Source: Botrytis cinerea B05.10 (taxonomy: Eukaryota; Ascomycota; Leotiomycetes; Helotiales; Sclerotiniaceae). Taken from it: 64,000 nucleotides of DNA. The notes under the pieces were generated by a model, which did no database searches, was not told where the DNA came from, and saw nothing but the letters and a program-made list of their open reading frames with translations. Below, one piece after another: positions 32,936-46,400 of this stretch. How positions within the stretch are numbered: the stretch's first letter is position 1; each line of letters starts with the position of its first letter. The position numbers and the translations under genes were made by a program. The stretch spans positions 2,728,001 through 2,792,000 of the forward strand of contig NC_037312.1 of NCBI RefSeq assembly GCF_000143535.2. The letters run 5' to 3'.

Positions 32936-33930
32936 ACTCTTGCAAATAACCATCGAAGACCGACCTATCTCTGCCTCAAGCCCCGACGAGCTCATCATTC
33001 ACAGTCATGCAATAGCTGCCAACCCAGTCGATTGGAAATCCAAGTTTTTAATCTCTCTGACAATTCCTACCCCAACATCCTCGGTAGTGACATACTCGGC
33101 ACTATCGAAACTGCCGACTCCTCGGATACGAGGTTTCAAATCTGAAAACGATTCACTCGATTCGCAGCAGTCTTTTACAACGGGAAAATGGATCAGGGGG
33201 CTCGGTAATACTGTACTATTCTTAGAGGAATTGCAATGAGAACCTGGATAATTTGAACTTTGAGGGCGGGAGTACTTTTCCCATGGCTATGGCTATTGTT
33301 GCTGTGGGGTTCTATTTGCTACTGGACTCCCCGAGAATGCTTGAAAAAAGGGAGAAAAGAAATGAAGGAATATTGGTTGGGAGGCGCGTGGCCTGTAGGG
33401 ACTGCCATTGCACAACTTGGTAATATGACGGGATACAAAGTCGTTACGTCGGCTAGCAAGAAACATCACGGGTAACTTAGATCGATTGGTGCAACTGCTA
33501 CTTTCGGCCATAGGGATCCGGGAGTTGTGAGAAATATTATGGGAAGTCAACGTTTCGGATGTGGATCTCACACTCGGATTGACACCATCACAGAGAATGA
33601 TACTCCTCAATTCTCGGCTGATATTTTATCGGCTGCGGGACATGGCAATGGCAAACTTATCTTGACTCTTCCGTGGTCAGAAAAATATGAAAACCCTGAA
33701 TATGTGGAAGTTTTGAAGGCAGTGGCTGCTCGTCTTGGTAACGATGGCCAAGATGTGGACGCATGGACGCATGGGTTTTCGATGATTTGTTGAAAGATGC
33801 TTTCGAGAAGAAATATTTAGTAACCGCCCCGCCGGTAGAGATTGTAGAAGGAAGTACTGCAAGTGCGCAAAAGGCTTTTGATGTGAAAGAGGGTGCCAGT
33901 GGAAAGGAACTTTTTGTGAAGGTTGAGTAG
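32936..33930 (+). pseudogene. Broken zinc-type alcohol dehydrogenase/quinone oxidoreductase-like gene
   Basis: Pieces of an MDR-family reductase appear in order but in different frames with stops between them: an N-terminal GroES-like part with HAIAANPVDWKSK (about 33005-33045), a Rossmann part VGTAIAQLGNMTGYKVVTSA (about 33394-33455) ended by a stop at 33475, SIGATATFGHRDPGVV (about 33483), GHGNGKLILTL (about 33638), and a C-terminal KKYLVTAPPVEIVEG (about 33806-33852) ending at 33930. Functional relatives are continuous and about 340-360 residues. At least four frame changes or stops separate the pieces, too many to explain by introns. A product is not expected. Confidence 0.7.
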
Positions 33931-36900
33931 GCTTGGAGGAGTTTTTTTTTTCAATTGGGAGAGGAGTGGTAAGGGAGTCTTCTGGGTAAGGCGGGGATAC
34001 TCGATGCAGTCTCTGAATTCTGCGATAGCTAGAATTTCATTGTTATGTTTGATGTGTTTCGTCAGGGTTCGTGCGGTTTTGGTATACCTTTGCATTTCTT
34101 TTTCTGCCTGTGTTTCATGATTTTTGTTTCCTTTAGCGAAACTTTTTGCCACGCATGACTACATATCAACTTATTCATGATCTTCTTCACCACCCTCTTA
34201 AAGCAATGACCAGCAACCACCCCTCACCGAGTTGTACAAATAGCGGTGTACCCACTGATTTACCTCTTACTACCCCACTTCATTATTAGCGGCATCTAGT
34301 TGCAGCTGCCAGCCGTGCCAGCGAATAGTAGAAACAATCTTTGCCTTCTAGGGCTGTAAATTTTCTTTACTTTAGAGTGTTTCAAAGAAATTGTGGAAGA
34401 TTATTGGTTCAATTACCCAGAGTAAATAGAAGTAAACAATGTCTAGATGTGCAACAAAAATCTCCAGATATTGTGAACATTATATTAAGGGGTTGAAGTT
34501 TCGCAATCAAGACTGATTGGTGGAGTCGATGGAAGTAAACAATTGTTAGATGTGCAACACAAGAGATGAGAGGAATGGTAGGTGCATGCATGATTTCCGG
34601 GGCGGACAGTGACCCGCCATTATGGTGTGGACGATCTGAACCCCTGATCTACTCTGGGATGTGGATGTTCTATAGTGGATGTTTCGAAATTCGAAGTCAG
34701 ACTGTCAGATGTTCTGTTATGCGGGGAGCAAAAAGAAAATGTTGCATTCTGCCAATTCTGCTCGGTGTCTATTGAAAAGACTCCCATACTCGGTCAATTG
34801 ATTCATATTCGAGACTGCTTTGTTCGATCCTCTGTCTTCTTAGCTTCAATGCACTGAATGGAGGATAACTCTGCATCACATGAATGCACTGTGTAGTAAT
34901 GATCTCTCGATTGAAATGATCATCTACCTCAGCTAGCCCTCAATAGAATATTCATGACAAATTATGACTATCCAAATATTGTCATTGCCAGTGCTGATAG
35001 CCAAGCTTGGTCCTGACTCTAGACACTTGGTCTTTGATATTGATATCTGGTAGAGGTTATGATTAACCGTATTTGTACGGCGAAAAAAGTAAATGGAAAG
35101 CTTCTATATCGCGAATAATGTCAGATATACATCCCGAATTGGTTAAGTATGAGAATTTCAAGAGAGGCTTGAATTTGGGGTTCTCGAGTTTGATATGCAG
35201 ATGGACATTCTGTGGGACTTGCATGGCTGCATGCTGGAGGGTACATTTTCTTTGAATTTTTAATAGATTGGAGTGTTGAAGTTGTGCACTAGTAGCTTTG
35301 CCTAGACTCAAAGGGGCTGTACAATGAATATGTGAGTATCTCCGTAGATGTATTTTAAGCCATGTAACAGAAGTTTAGACCCATCTTAGTAAATTTAGGA
35401 GACCCTGACTTGGGTTTTTGGTAAACCAGGCTTTCTAGATGTTCAATTTGGCTCAAAGTGTATTATCCATAACTAAAGGGTCGCGCAGAATTGACATCTA
35501 ACCGAAGTATTTTCGAAAGTGTATGGTGGCGAGAATATAGCAATTGAGTATGCATAGCAGTTGAACCTTTTGGTGATTATGATAAAGATCCTTGGTGTTT
35601 AGACGATTGAGTTTTTGTCGCCAACTATCCCTTCAATCTCTCTGACCCATTCCTGAATTGCACTGTTTAATGCACTTGACTATCAAGTGACTAAATATCT
35701 GGCCTGTAAATATAGCGCGACTAAAGCCATTCTCGACATACAAAAATAATGCCATTGATGTGAAAGACGTAGCGCAAAAGGGAAGTCTAAGGGGACTGGT
35801 TTCTTGTCAATGTGAACGGAACTAAACGCATCATGATACGAACAGTGATATGATATCTATACCACGTTGAACCAATAAGTTGAAGTTGCTCGATACCTTA
35901 TCGATCATTGAACTCTGAAATCCTTGACAGTATAGATGAGAGGCAGCTTTCTGGTAGTGACGGTGCTCATAGTTATCCTTGGAAAACTTTGTGTTTGGCG
36001 TTCGTTACATATGTCGACTGCAGTAATCAAATTTCGTAGTAAATCCCCGCCGATTGACATGCCATAGCCAGTCTTAGCTGAACAACGGCTTTGCGAGGGC
36101 ATGACAAGTGACAGCCTAAAATCCAGTTATCATCTGGCTGAATCTGAACTTTCTGTTGGTCAGCCCGACAAACAATCAACGCGGAAATGATTCCAGTCTT
36201 GAAACAAAGTGAGAAATAGAGATATCCCCTTAGTTCATGGAAGTTCTAGCTCTCGTAAATCTCATGACCTTTTTCTATGGTAAACGAGACTGAGTTTGCC
36301 GGATATCGAAGCAGCATTTGTTTCGGCAAATAGAACTTTAGATGATAATTCTATCCTTTTATAATCCTCTTTCGTGATTGAAGATGCTTAGCAGATGCCT
36401 GGTTACTAGCCAGCTACTCTGATACACATAACCAGCTATTTAGAGGTTTACGGACAGTGGCTCACAGTCGCCCACTTGTGACCGGCCTCTCGAAAATTTT
36501 ACTTCTGGTGATGCGGCTTAATCAAATATGATAATTCAAAGCGTAAAGGGAATCGGGAACAAATGAAACTTCCTCACGTGGACATGATATCAATGACAGT
36601 CTTGCTCGATGTATAGAGACAAAGCAAAGTCTTCCCAATGCGCGAGAAATGCACTCAACGCCACAATGGAAATGGGAACTCATACATATAAGTATGTCAT
36701 GAAACATGAGATTCTATACTATCTAAAGTTACTACTATAAGAAATTTTCTAAAACACAAGCGATTTATTTATTCGCTTGAATCCCCCCAAACAAAGTACG
36801 CCGTATACGTGCAAACGCGTTACATCATGAAAGATTATGGAATTAACTACCCTCCAGCCGATACCCAAACCCCAAAATAATACTATTGATTATAAGGAAA

Positions 36901-36945
36901 AACATGAAATCTAAAAGCAATCGCGCCATGATATAAAAGTTGATT
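33931..36945. other. 3-kb stretch without genes, AT-rich, with degraded repeats
   Basis: No frame shows a family signature. A 25-28 bp segment (AAGTAAACAAT..TAGATGTGCAAC) occurs at about 34429 and again at about 34531 with differences. The right end is the 3' flank of the PKS gene. Confidence 0.5.
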
Positions 36946-39900
36946 TTACATTTTGAGAGCTTGCTTCATAAGCTTGGCCAAGTCGTTTGTCTGTGATGAT
37001 TAGTCAGCAAATTACCCCACATACATTGAACTTCAGAGAATTGTTAACTTACGATTGGATCTCTCATCATCGTGAAATGATTTCCAGCTGTGCTCAAACA
37101 CTTCATGTTTCCTTCTCCTACTAACTTCTCCCATCCATTGTGTCCGAGGTCTTTACGATCATGAGTCAACCAGTCCATGGAGTTGGGCATCCTCACTTTG
37201 GGATCCCACTCTGGCTTAATGTCATCTTCATTGTGGACAATACCATCACGAGCCCAGATGGCAACGGTTTTTGGCATGTTAACAGTGTTGATGGATGGTA
37301 GAGATCCCAAGTGATCAGAGTAGGAAGTAAGTTCGCGCACGGTGGAGAAGAAATGGGGAAGGAGCCATTTTGGCAATGTCTCCAGCCCGCCATCACCAAG
37401 AAGACCAACCTTGGCACAATATTGATGGAAGGAAGCTGGGAGGGCTTCGAGTCCAATAGGGAATGGTGAATCGATCAAGACAAGTTTCTCAACCTTCTCA
37501 CCCTTTGCAATCAACTGGCGGGTACATTCGTACGCAAGTACACCTCCGGCAGACCAACCTCCAAGGAGATATGGTCCGTGTGGTTGACGACGTTGAATTT
37601 CGGCAAGGTAGATCTGAGTGACTGCTGGAACACCGATATTGAAGTCTGTGGGGTCTTTCATGAAAGGGCAGTTGAGACCGAACACAGCTAGATCTTGATC
37701 AATTTGAGGAAGTGGGGCATACGAAGAAGCGACACCGGAACCATCTGGAAGAAGGAAAAGTGTGCGGTTTGCAGTCTTTGGGTTACCTTGCAAAAGGATA
37801 GACTTTGACGGAGGGTATTGAGACACGTTGATAGGTCTGGCGACTTGAGTTGGAGCAGCTGGTTGTACGGATGCGGAAGCCACCTTAGTAATCTTAGTTG
37901 TCTTCTTAATCTCAACGACCTTTGGCTTGGTTGCTCTTAGACCCAAAGTTGTTTCAATCTTTTCTATGCTGGTGTTTTCGACCAACAACTCGGAACTCAG
38001 ATTCAGGCCAGTCTTCTCTCTGAGCGCACCCAAGATGCTCAAACTCATGAGAGAATCCATTCCCATGGTAGCTAGGTCTGTGTTATCAGTTATCTCCTCC
38101 ATCTCAACGCCCATCTCCTCCGCAATGGTGGATCTTATGATTTGAATGATCTCTGCATGCTCGCTGGCATCCTCGACGGGAGAGCTTTCGGGGTCACTTT
38201 CAACTAGATCAAACCCGTCATCCCCACTTTCGCTCGAGTCGCTGGGGATCATTTCCGGGGTAGACATTCCAGAGCTTTCAGCACTATTATCATCTTCGAA
38301 TCTAGTCATGTAAGCCTTGAGATGGTCTACAGTAGGCTCATGTTCAAAGACACTACTCTGGAAGTCAATCTCAAGATCCTCGCGGAATCGGCCAGAAATG
38401 CTCAAGCCAAGAAGGGAGTCGACGCCCATATCAGAGAATCTCATTGGGCCCGCCAACTCAGCGACATCGCAACCGATTTCCTCGGCCATGATTGCCAATG
38501 CTTTGGAGAAGATACCCTTTGAAACTGGCTTGCTGACAACTTTGAGATTAGGCTTGGAGACGGCTTTTGATGGTTTGGACGCAATAGCTTTGGTTGGAGC
38601 TGGAGTTGCTTTGGCACCAGCACGAGCTGGAATAGCTTTTGGTGCAAGTAGGGTCTGAAGAAGGGTGCGGGGTACGCGCTGGAATTTAATACCACCAACA
38701 ACTGCGATGATTTCATCCCCTTCAAAGACGTATACATCACCAGCAACCATCTCACCACCACCTGGTACTTTCTGCATCTTGATGTAAGATCTGTACTCTT
38801 TGTCGGCCGACATGGTCTTGGCGAATCTCATCGACTCCCATCCGTGCGAAATATAGACATGCTTGGTGGAATCAACAGCATCGTTGGCATTCATGATAAA
38901 TCCGGAAATGTGGCACACACTGTCGATCCAGTATGGACTCATGAAGAACTTGCCATCATTATCTGATGTCTGGAATTGCACTTTGGCAGTTGCCTCGCAT
39001 TGTTCACTCCACAGATATACTTCATCCATTCCGCGATATTGTTGAGCGTAGTCGACGAGGGCGCCAAACAATTTGTAAGCCATTCCTCTTTGAACCTTGT
39101 GAACTTCTTTGTGGTTCATCAAATTATCAATTCGGCCTTGGACAAGGAACTTGCGACGGTCCCAATCTTTCAACCATGATGATGAATCCTCAAGAGTCAC
39201 TTCACACTTGGTTTGTTCAACTGGCTTTCCATCTGCTCCGAATGTGCGGAAGTTGACGGTTCCGCGTCGATGAGTAAGATCAAGCTTAGTCTCAATTTGA
39301 AGAATGTGAGTTTTGGCGTTCTTGTCTAGAACCAATGGCTTATGGGTTTCCATGCTTCCAACATTGAAACCTACAGATTTAGCATCTGGCTGAGCGAGCT
39401 TAAGTGCATAATCGCAAATAGTCAGAGCCATATCACCATAAATGGATGATGGGAAGAGTGGTTGTCCATGAACCAAGTGACCAGAAATGGCAGCTCGTAG
39501 CTTTGGTTCCATAAGGTCAGACTCAGCAATAACATTAACGTTATCCTCATCAACAACTTCGGAGAGGATCTTTTGCACAGTAGTTGTCGAGAAGGTTGGT
39601 TTTACTTCTGCAGCCGTGATCATTTGCGTATCGCCTTTAGTAAGACACCAGTTTCCGCGATAGTCGATCCAGTAAACCTTTTCGTCGTAAGAGTAGGAAG
39701 GCAAATCGAGTACCTCATGGGCGCCCCTGAAATTGGCATGATACTCGTTCCAATTGAAGTCGAGACCAGAGTTGAAAAGAGTTGCCAAACTAGTGGCGGT
39801 CGTTGTCCATGCGTCGGCATTTCTGCTTAGAGATGGCACAGTGATCGCACTAGTGCCAATGATTGCTTTCACCATGTTGGAGCAGATTGGGTGTGGGCCA

Positions 39901-42900
39901 ATTTCAACGAACAAGGTCTTTTCATCAATAATTCCACTGTTCAAAGCAGAACTGACACCACCTAAGAAATCAACACTTTCTCTGCAATGTCTAGCAAGAT
40001 ACTCTGGACCGAAGACACCCGAATCCTCTACGACGTTTCCAAGTAGTGTTGACATGACTGGGATTCTTGGCTGATGGAAAACAGCTGGTTTCGCAGATTG
40101 GATGAAAGAGTCTAAAATGGGCTCGACTTGGGCGGAGTGGAAGGCGTACGGAACATTGAGCATGGTGTTCTTGAAGCCTTGTGAGCTCAAGACCTCCTTA
40201 AGACGGTTCATGTTCTCAACAGTGCCCGAGAACACTGTTTCCTCAGGGCCGTTGATGCAGGCTCTCTCACATTCGATATCTGACAAGTAAGGCTCGACTG
40301 CAGCAAAGCCTGCCCGAACTGCTAACATGCCATGGCTACCGGCAGTGCACTTTGAAACCAATAGCTGAGCACGATTACCGACTAAAGCGATAGCGTCATG
40401 TGTGGAGATCACACCAGCAACCTGAAGAGCTGCATACTCTCCAAGGGAGTGGCCAACAACGGCGGATGGCTCGATTCCCCATGATTGCCAAAGTGCCGCA
40501 ACAGCTATTTCTACGCAAAGAATGGCCAATTGAGTCATGACAGGGGATGCAACGCTAAGGTCGGTGATGCTTCCATCAATGAGACCAATGAAAGATGGGA
40601 AGCCCTGGGCTTGGGCCATTTGATCAAAATCCTCGATATCATTGCGGAATTGCTCCACATCGTGGAAGAAGGCCTTAGCCATTCCAAGATAGTGCGATCC
40701 TTGACCAGTGAAAACAAAAGCAACTCTTGGCTTAACATTCGATACTGGAGCATGAGGACCCTCTGTGTAGGCGCTTAAAGCATTTTGAACGCTTTGCAGA
40801 TCCTTGGCATCAACTGCGATACGATATTGGTAGTGGTAACGGCGAGCAGATGTGGTATATGCAAGACTTGGCAGGCATGAGCTAGGTTGATCTCTTGACC
40901 AGTTGAGGATCTTTTGAACATTGTTTCTGAATGATGCAAGAGATTTTGCTGTCACAATGACAACCTGTGATGTTCTTGGGTCATAACCGTCAAGCTGTCT
41001 AATTGGTGCATCCTCGAGCAAAGTGGCGGTGTTACCACCTGCGGCACTGAAGTTGTTCATGAAGACATATCGCTTCCCATTTGTAGGTCTTGGGAATGGT
41101 GTTGGTTTGAAAGCCATGTTGAGATTTCTATCTTTCAAGTCTTTGGGGAATGTCTGGTTGATTTTCGTCTTGATTCCGCAATGTGGTGGGATCATACTTT
41201 TCTTGAGCATCATCATGATTTTTACCAAAGCAGTTGCACCTGAAACAGCTTCTCCATGTCCGACGTTAGACTTGACTGAGCCTACAAACAGTGGTTGATC
41301 AAGACGACGGCGTAAATTGTTTGATGGTGCAAAAATGGAAGAAACACTGTCCATCTCTACGCCATCCCCTGCTTGAGTTCCTGTTCCGTGCATCTCTACG
41401 TATTTGACGTCTCGAATATCTACTCTAGCTTCGTCCATAACTTTCTGAAACAAAAACTTTTGGGCGCCTGCATGAGGGTGGGTGATGGAAACGGCTTCCG
41501 CACTGTGGTTTGTTGCAATACCAGCAATGACACCAAGAATTGGGTCTTGATCGGCCACTGCATCGTCAAGTCGCTTCAAAATAAGAGTGACAACACCATC
41601 ACCACGGCAGTAACCATCAGCGCTGTCATCATAGGTCTTACAAGACCCAGTCTTCGACAAGAATTGACCCTTCGACAAACCAGAGAAAATGTCTGGATTT
41701 GTCATGACATTCATACCACCAGCGAATACAGTATCACAGTCACCGGCACGTAATGAGGTGACTGCAAGATTTATAGCCGCCATACTACTCGAGCAGGCAG
41801 TATCCACGCTGTATGATGGACCACTGAAGCCGAAGTGGTAGTTAATTCTACCAGGTCCAAAAGCTCGAACGCCACCAGTGATAAAGTATGTGTCAATATC
41901 TTGAGCGGCGTTAATCTCACGCCAATCATCGGACGTTTGACCATAGAAGGTACCAATTCTATGTGCTTGGGTGGAAGGAGTTCTATCTCTGACGAATCCA
42001 GACATTTCCATCGCCTCATAGGCAGTGGAGATAGCCAGACGCTGCATTGGATCAGTTTGCATAGCTTCCCGTGGTGACATGTTGAAGAATCGAGGATCGA
42101 ACTTTCCGGGCTCGTCGATGAAACAACCAAATGGAGAATGGGTCTTGTTCTTTCCTTTTCCTGAGGGGTCACAGTGTAGTTTGGCGTCGAATCGATTGGA
42201 AGGGATTTCTCTGTGGACGTCAAGACCCTGCTCTAAGAGTGCCCAGAATGCTTCATGGTCAGCCGAATTGGGAAATCGACCTGACATTCCTACGATGGCA
42301 ATCTTGGACTCAGACATTCTACCGACCATTCCTCTTGGAATGGTGTTTTGCATGGAGTAAGAAATGTGGTCTTCCATCGAGAGCTTGAAGCTACCGGCAT
42401 TCTTGAGCCCCGAGACGAGACTGTTTCCGAGAGCGGTTGGTCCCATGGCAAGAACTCTGACTTCGGTTTGTTCAGACCCTCGAACGTCTGCAACAGCCAG
42501 TTTCACCAATCGGTCCCATTTCACCTGCTCTGCCAAAATTTCCATAATGGAATTTCTGAACAGGTCGACTGTTGGTATACTTTCCTTGTGTGCAGGGGTT
42601 CCAACAAGGGGCAAGAATGAGGAATACTTGCTCAAGCTTTCCACAATTGATGGTGACAAGATTCTCTCGATGTCTTGTGGATTATAAAGGTGGGCAGCAT
42701 GATATGGCCCTCGAATGCTGATTTCGCGTCGTTGAAGATTTTGGAATGCCTCACAATTATCGAAGAACTGAGCTCGAAGGGTAGGTGTTCCACTGATTGT
42801 GACCGAGCTCGTACCAATGGCGCTGATGTACAATCTCGTTGATTGGACGAGTCCTCTTGACTCATTAAACTCCGCCAAAGCATGCTCTGCTGCCTCTGAG

Positions 42901-43487
42901 CTTATGCCCATTACGATTGTTGACCAAGTCTTTTGTCTATCACTCGCGGTCTCCAATTGGTTTCCAACTGCTGCAACTCTTGATCCCAGCCTGAAGGCAA
43001 TGCGTACTGCTTGTACAGCTAGGGGAATAAGAGATGTGAGCGATTTGGATGATGCAACTGCGGATGCGGCAAGCAACCCAGTGCACACTGCAAGTACTTC
43101 GGTATTAGAGGGCTCTAAGTATGCAAGTGGGTTCTCCTCGAAGAATCTAGAAAAGACAGGTCAGCCCAAATATCCTTGGTCAATTGCCTCTACAAAATTC
43201 TATACATACCCAATAAAATGTGTTAATTGAGCCAAACAAGTAATGGCGCTTTCGACTGCCAAATCCGGGTGGTCGGCCTCGAAATATCGCTCAGTGAACT
43301 CGGAAACGCTTGAGAAAACAGCAACATGTTGTCGGGCAGTCGATGGAAGTGATGAAAGTTCATCTTGAAGGGCGGCGTGGGCCTGTTCTAAAAAGGTGCT
43401 GAGGATAGGGCAATTCTTGCGACGAAGTGCTTTCTTGAGGAATGACTGGCAGTCTGCAGTTTGATCTCCGAATAATATAACATCCAT
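36946..43487 (-). CDS. pks13: Non-reducing polyketide synthase of DHN-melanin type
   Basis: Three exons, 43487-43210, 43146-37053 and 36990-36946, join in frame to 2138 residues; introns are 63 and 62 nt. Domains: SAT with Cys114 (AVCTGLL); KS with Cys544 (DTACSSS); MAT with Ser993 (GHSLG); product template with His1316 (GHLVHGQPLFP); two ACPs with phosphopantetheine serines Ser1670 (GVDSL) and Ser1791 (GMDSL); and a C-terminal thioesterase/cyclase with Ser1958 (GWSAGG). All catalytic positions are intact. This is the layout of fungal melanin and naphthopyrone synthases, which make 1,3,6,8-tetrahydroxynaphthalene or its acetylated form. The last 15 codons sit on their own exon and replace a short read-through tail. 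Neighbouring reductase and dehydratase genes confirm the pathway. The symbol reflects the Botrytis locus I recall; orthology should be confirmed. Confidence 0.93.
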
Positions 43488-46400
43488 CTTGAAAAAATTA
43501 TGCGACCCGCGCTATTACTATGGAGTGCTTGGAGTCGTGGAAGTATTGCAAAAGATTAATAGATTGGAATGAAGAACGAATGCTGGATGGAAAGTCAGGA
43601 GAACGAAAGTGCGATGTCTAACTTCACGAGTACTTGACAGTATACATATATACAAGTTGAGATCTTCACATGGTCATAGATACTTTTTCGGAAGTCATGT
43701 ATTTCTAACCCTACATCTTGTTTCAACTGCACCTACCTTATCCACATGGTAGACGTTCACGATAGTGCACCAGCCCCGTCAACTCTTTGGGAATATCACA
43801 GTAAGATTCTGGGCGCTCAAGCTCTTGGATGGCGCTAATTCCTCGTAATCAAAAGAGGTATCAATATTGGCGATCAGAATCTCGATCCTAAATTGACGTG
43901 CCGGGCAAAAGTCAGGTATACATGAGACTATCGAAAGATGACTTGAAACACGGAAAAGTGTGGTCGAACTTCGACGCCCTTGATTGCTTGCGAGAAGCAT
44001 TGTAGAGAGAATGATGTTTGCACTGACAAACCTTGCTAGATACTATGACTACGCTAGCTCCTTCTTGAAGAGGCTTAAACGTTGTAAAGAAGTGGGGATT
44101 GATTAGGTACGTATCTTATCAAAGAGTTGCAAGTGTCATTCTCGATTCTGCTCGACTGAGCAAACACTGTGTAACAGTATCCTACGCTTGCAATTGCATA
44201 CGTCTTGCATGCAAATGGGAAAATCGATTCGATGCAGTTGTAAATTGATTTCCAGCTATTGATATTTCCTTGTTCCGCTAAACGTCGATCATAGCATAAA
44301 AGATGATTTGGCAGAGTTACCCCTGCACGGATCCCCGTTCTGGAAAAGGCGGACACTTCTGACGCTTTGGTACCACCGATTACAGTGCAGTGCTCAGTAG
44401 TCTAAGTTGTCACTACTCGAGTTCCTACCTAATCGTAGTTTCGTTTCTTCTTTAGAGGTCTGCTCATGTTTATTGCGCTAACGTCCCGGCGGGCCACGCA
44501 GATCAGCAAGGGTTAAGGAAGATAAGCTTTGAAGTTTCTTTTTCTGTATTCGCATTGCACACGCTCATTGGTTCGCAAACAGAAACAGAATATCTTTCAC
44601 GATAAATCTTTAGTTTGCAAATGCGTGGAGCCAATGAGTCTTGTTAAGCCTCTTAAATTTCCTTTTTAAAATAGTCCGCTTGAATATAAGAGCGCCGAGT
44701 AATTAGGTCATCGCCGCAATTATCTATTCTCAGCAAGAGAATTTTTGCCGGTCCCGAATTATTCATCATCTATCAAGTGACTGATGTTTGGACAATGCTC
44801 AGGTAAAGCATCCCTTTCATTTTAAATATGGCCGTAAATAAATACGATGTGAATTTGGCAGTTAGTCTTGTATCAGGAATCGAACAGTTTTCGAATAATG
44901 GGTACTGGCATGTGATGTTACGGGGATTTTGTTCAGTACAGCTTCTCTTCGAGAAGGCAAGTTCTCAGGTCCACAAACCGCTGCAAGAATTATGATGAAG
45001 TTGCATGCTGCTAAATAGTTGTGTCAAATATTTCTCATTAATTTTTGAAACAGGCATTTTTTTGAAACCCCCACCCCCCCAAAAACGAGATGTTTTGACT
45101 CTCTTCGCAATACGAAACAAATCGATTTCAACGACCGATAATATTTTTTTCAATTTAGAAGATACCGAGTGACGAATGCATTAATCAATTTACTGGTCCA
45201 TATCAAGTTTCTGTGGGCTATTTTCATAATTTTTTAAATTATTTCGATTTGGGGGCTGGAACTTGCCCTATATTGGGATCAATGAGTTTATGAGGACACT
45301 ACGAGAAAAAGTGTCGCGGCACTCTTCAAGTGCCCAGGCGGCATAATTTGTAGGTGATTGATTGTTTCAAAGCCATATGCAACGCCCTACAGTCTACAGA
45401 TTTATTTATGAGTTTTCACTTGCCTTCATCTAGTTAAAACCACAGCGGAAAATCCTTTCTCAACTCAGCCTTAGGGCTGGTCCGAATGGTTTAAGATTTG
45501 GCTTGAACTACACAGATCTCCAAGCTTGGCAGCCGAGATTAGGATACGAATGTACAAGGAGTAAGGCGAAAAACAGAGGAAGCGAAACTTAGTGGCCAGT
45601 CTAGGGTCCCACCGTCACTTTATCGATTAGCAGATTACGCTAGAGGCTGAGTTCCACCGCAAAGATCAGACTTCGATGATTTTTGTTAGCATGCAAGTAG
45701 AATTCCACGCGCGTGTCAAGAATCTAATGGTGAAATAATTCCTGAGACGTCGGGACTCAGATTGCCGGTGAGCAACACGTCAATGTCAGGACCCAGGGTA
45801 AGTGCCTTGTGGCTGATCGGTGTGATTGATCGGTTCCATACATGCCATTTGAGGTCGTTCTCGACCCGATGGATTGATGACGGATTGATTTACGAAATTC
45901 ACATTCTTATGCTGCCTAATCTGCCACCCTTCCCGCGCAGTCATCTATTTGCTGGTCAAAAGTGTAACTCTTAGGGAAACTTTGAGTCAAAGTCACAACC
46001 AATGATGACTCGATTGTTCACAAGAGGTGGCTTGGGAACCATGCTTCTGCCGGCAATAGGAATATATATTTTCCAGACTAGATAGGGTTTCGGTAAGATT
46101 GACGCTATGGGTACGACGGTATCCGAACTATACGAGACTGCTCTGACAGCCGCACTAGTTGGATATTAGGCTAATAATCAACAACCAGCAATCCAGCCAT
46201 CCTTTTAAAACTTTCCCGTTAATCTGAGCAAGGACCAAGATGATCGAGGTGAGCCCATGAATCTCACACAGACTAACGCACGATTTACTTTTCTGTGAAC
46301 CTTCATTCTTCACCTTCTGAGTGCTGAACAGACCGAATATCTACTGTGCACATGTATTCATGCACAAATTCTTTCGTCAATGGCATACCGACAATCGAGT

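Noticed and set aside
38441..42883. Many frames on both strands inside the PKS gene
   Set aside because: They are shadows of the long coding exon and show no domain or splice structure of their own.
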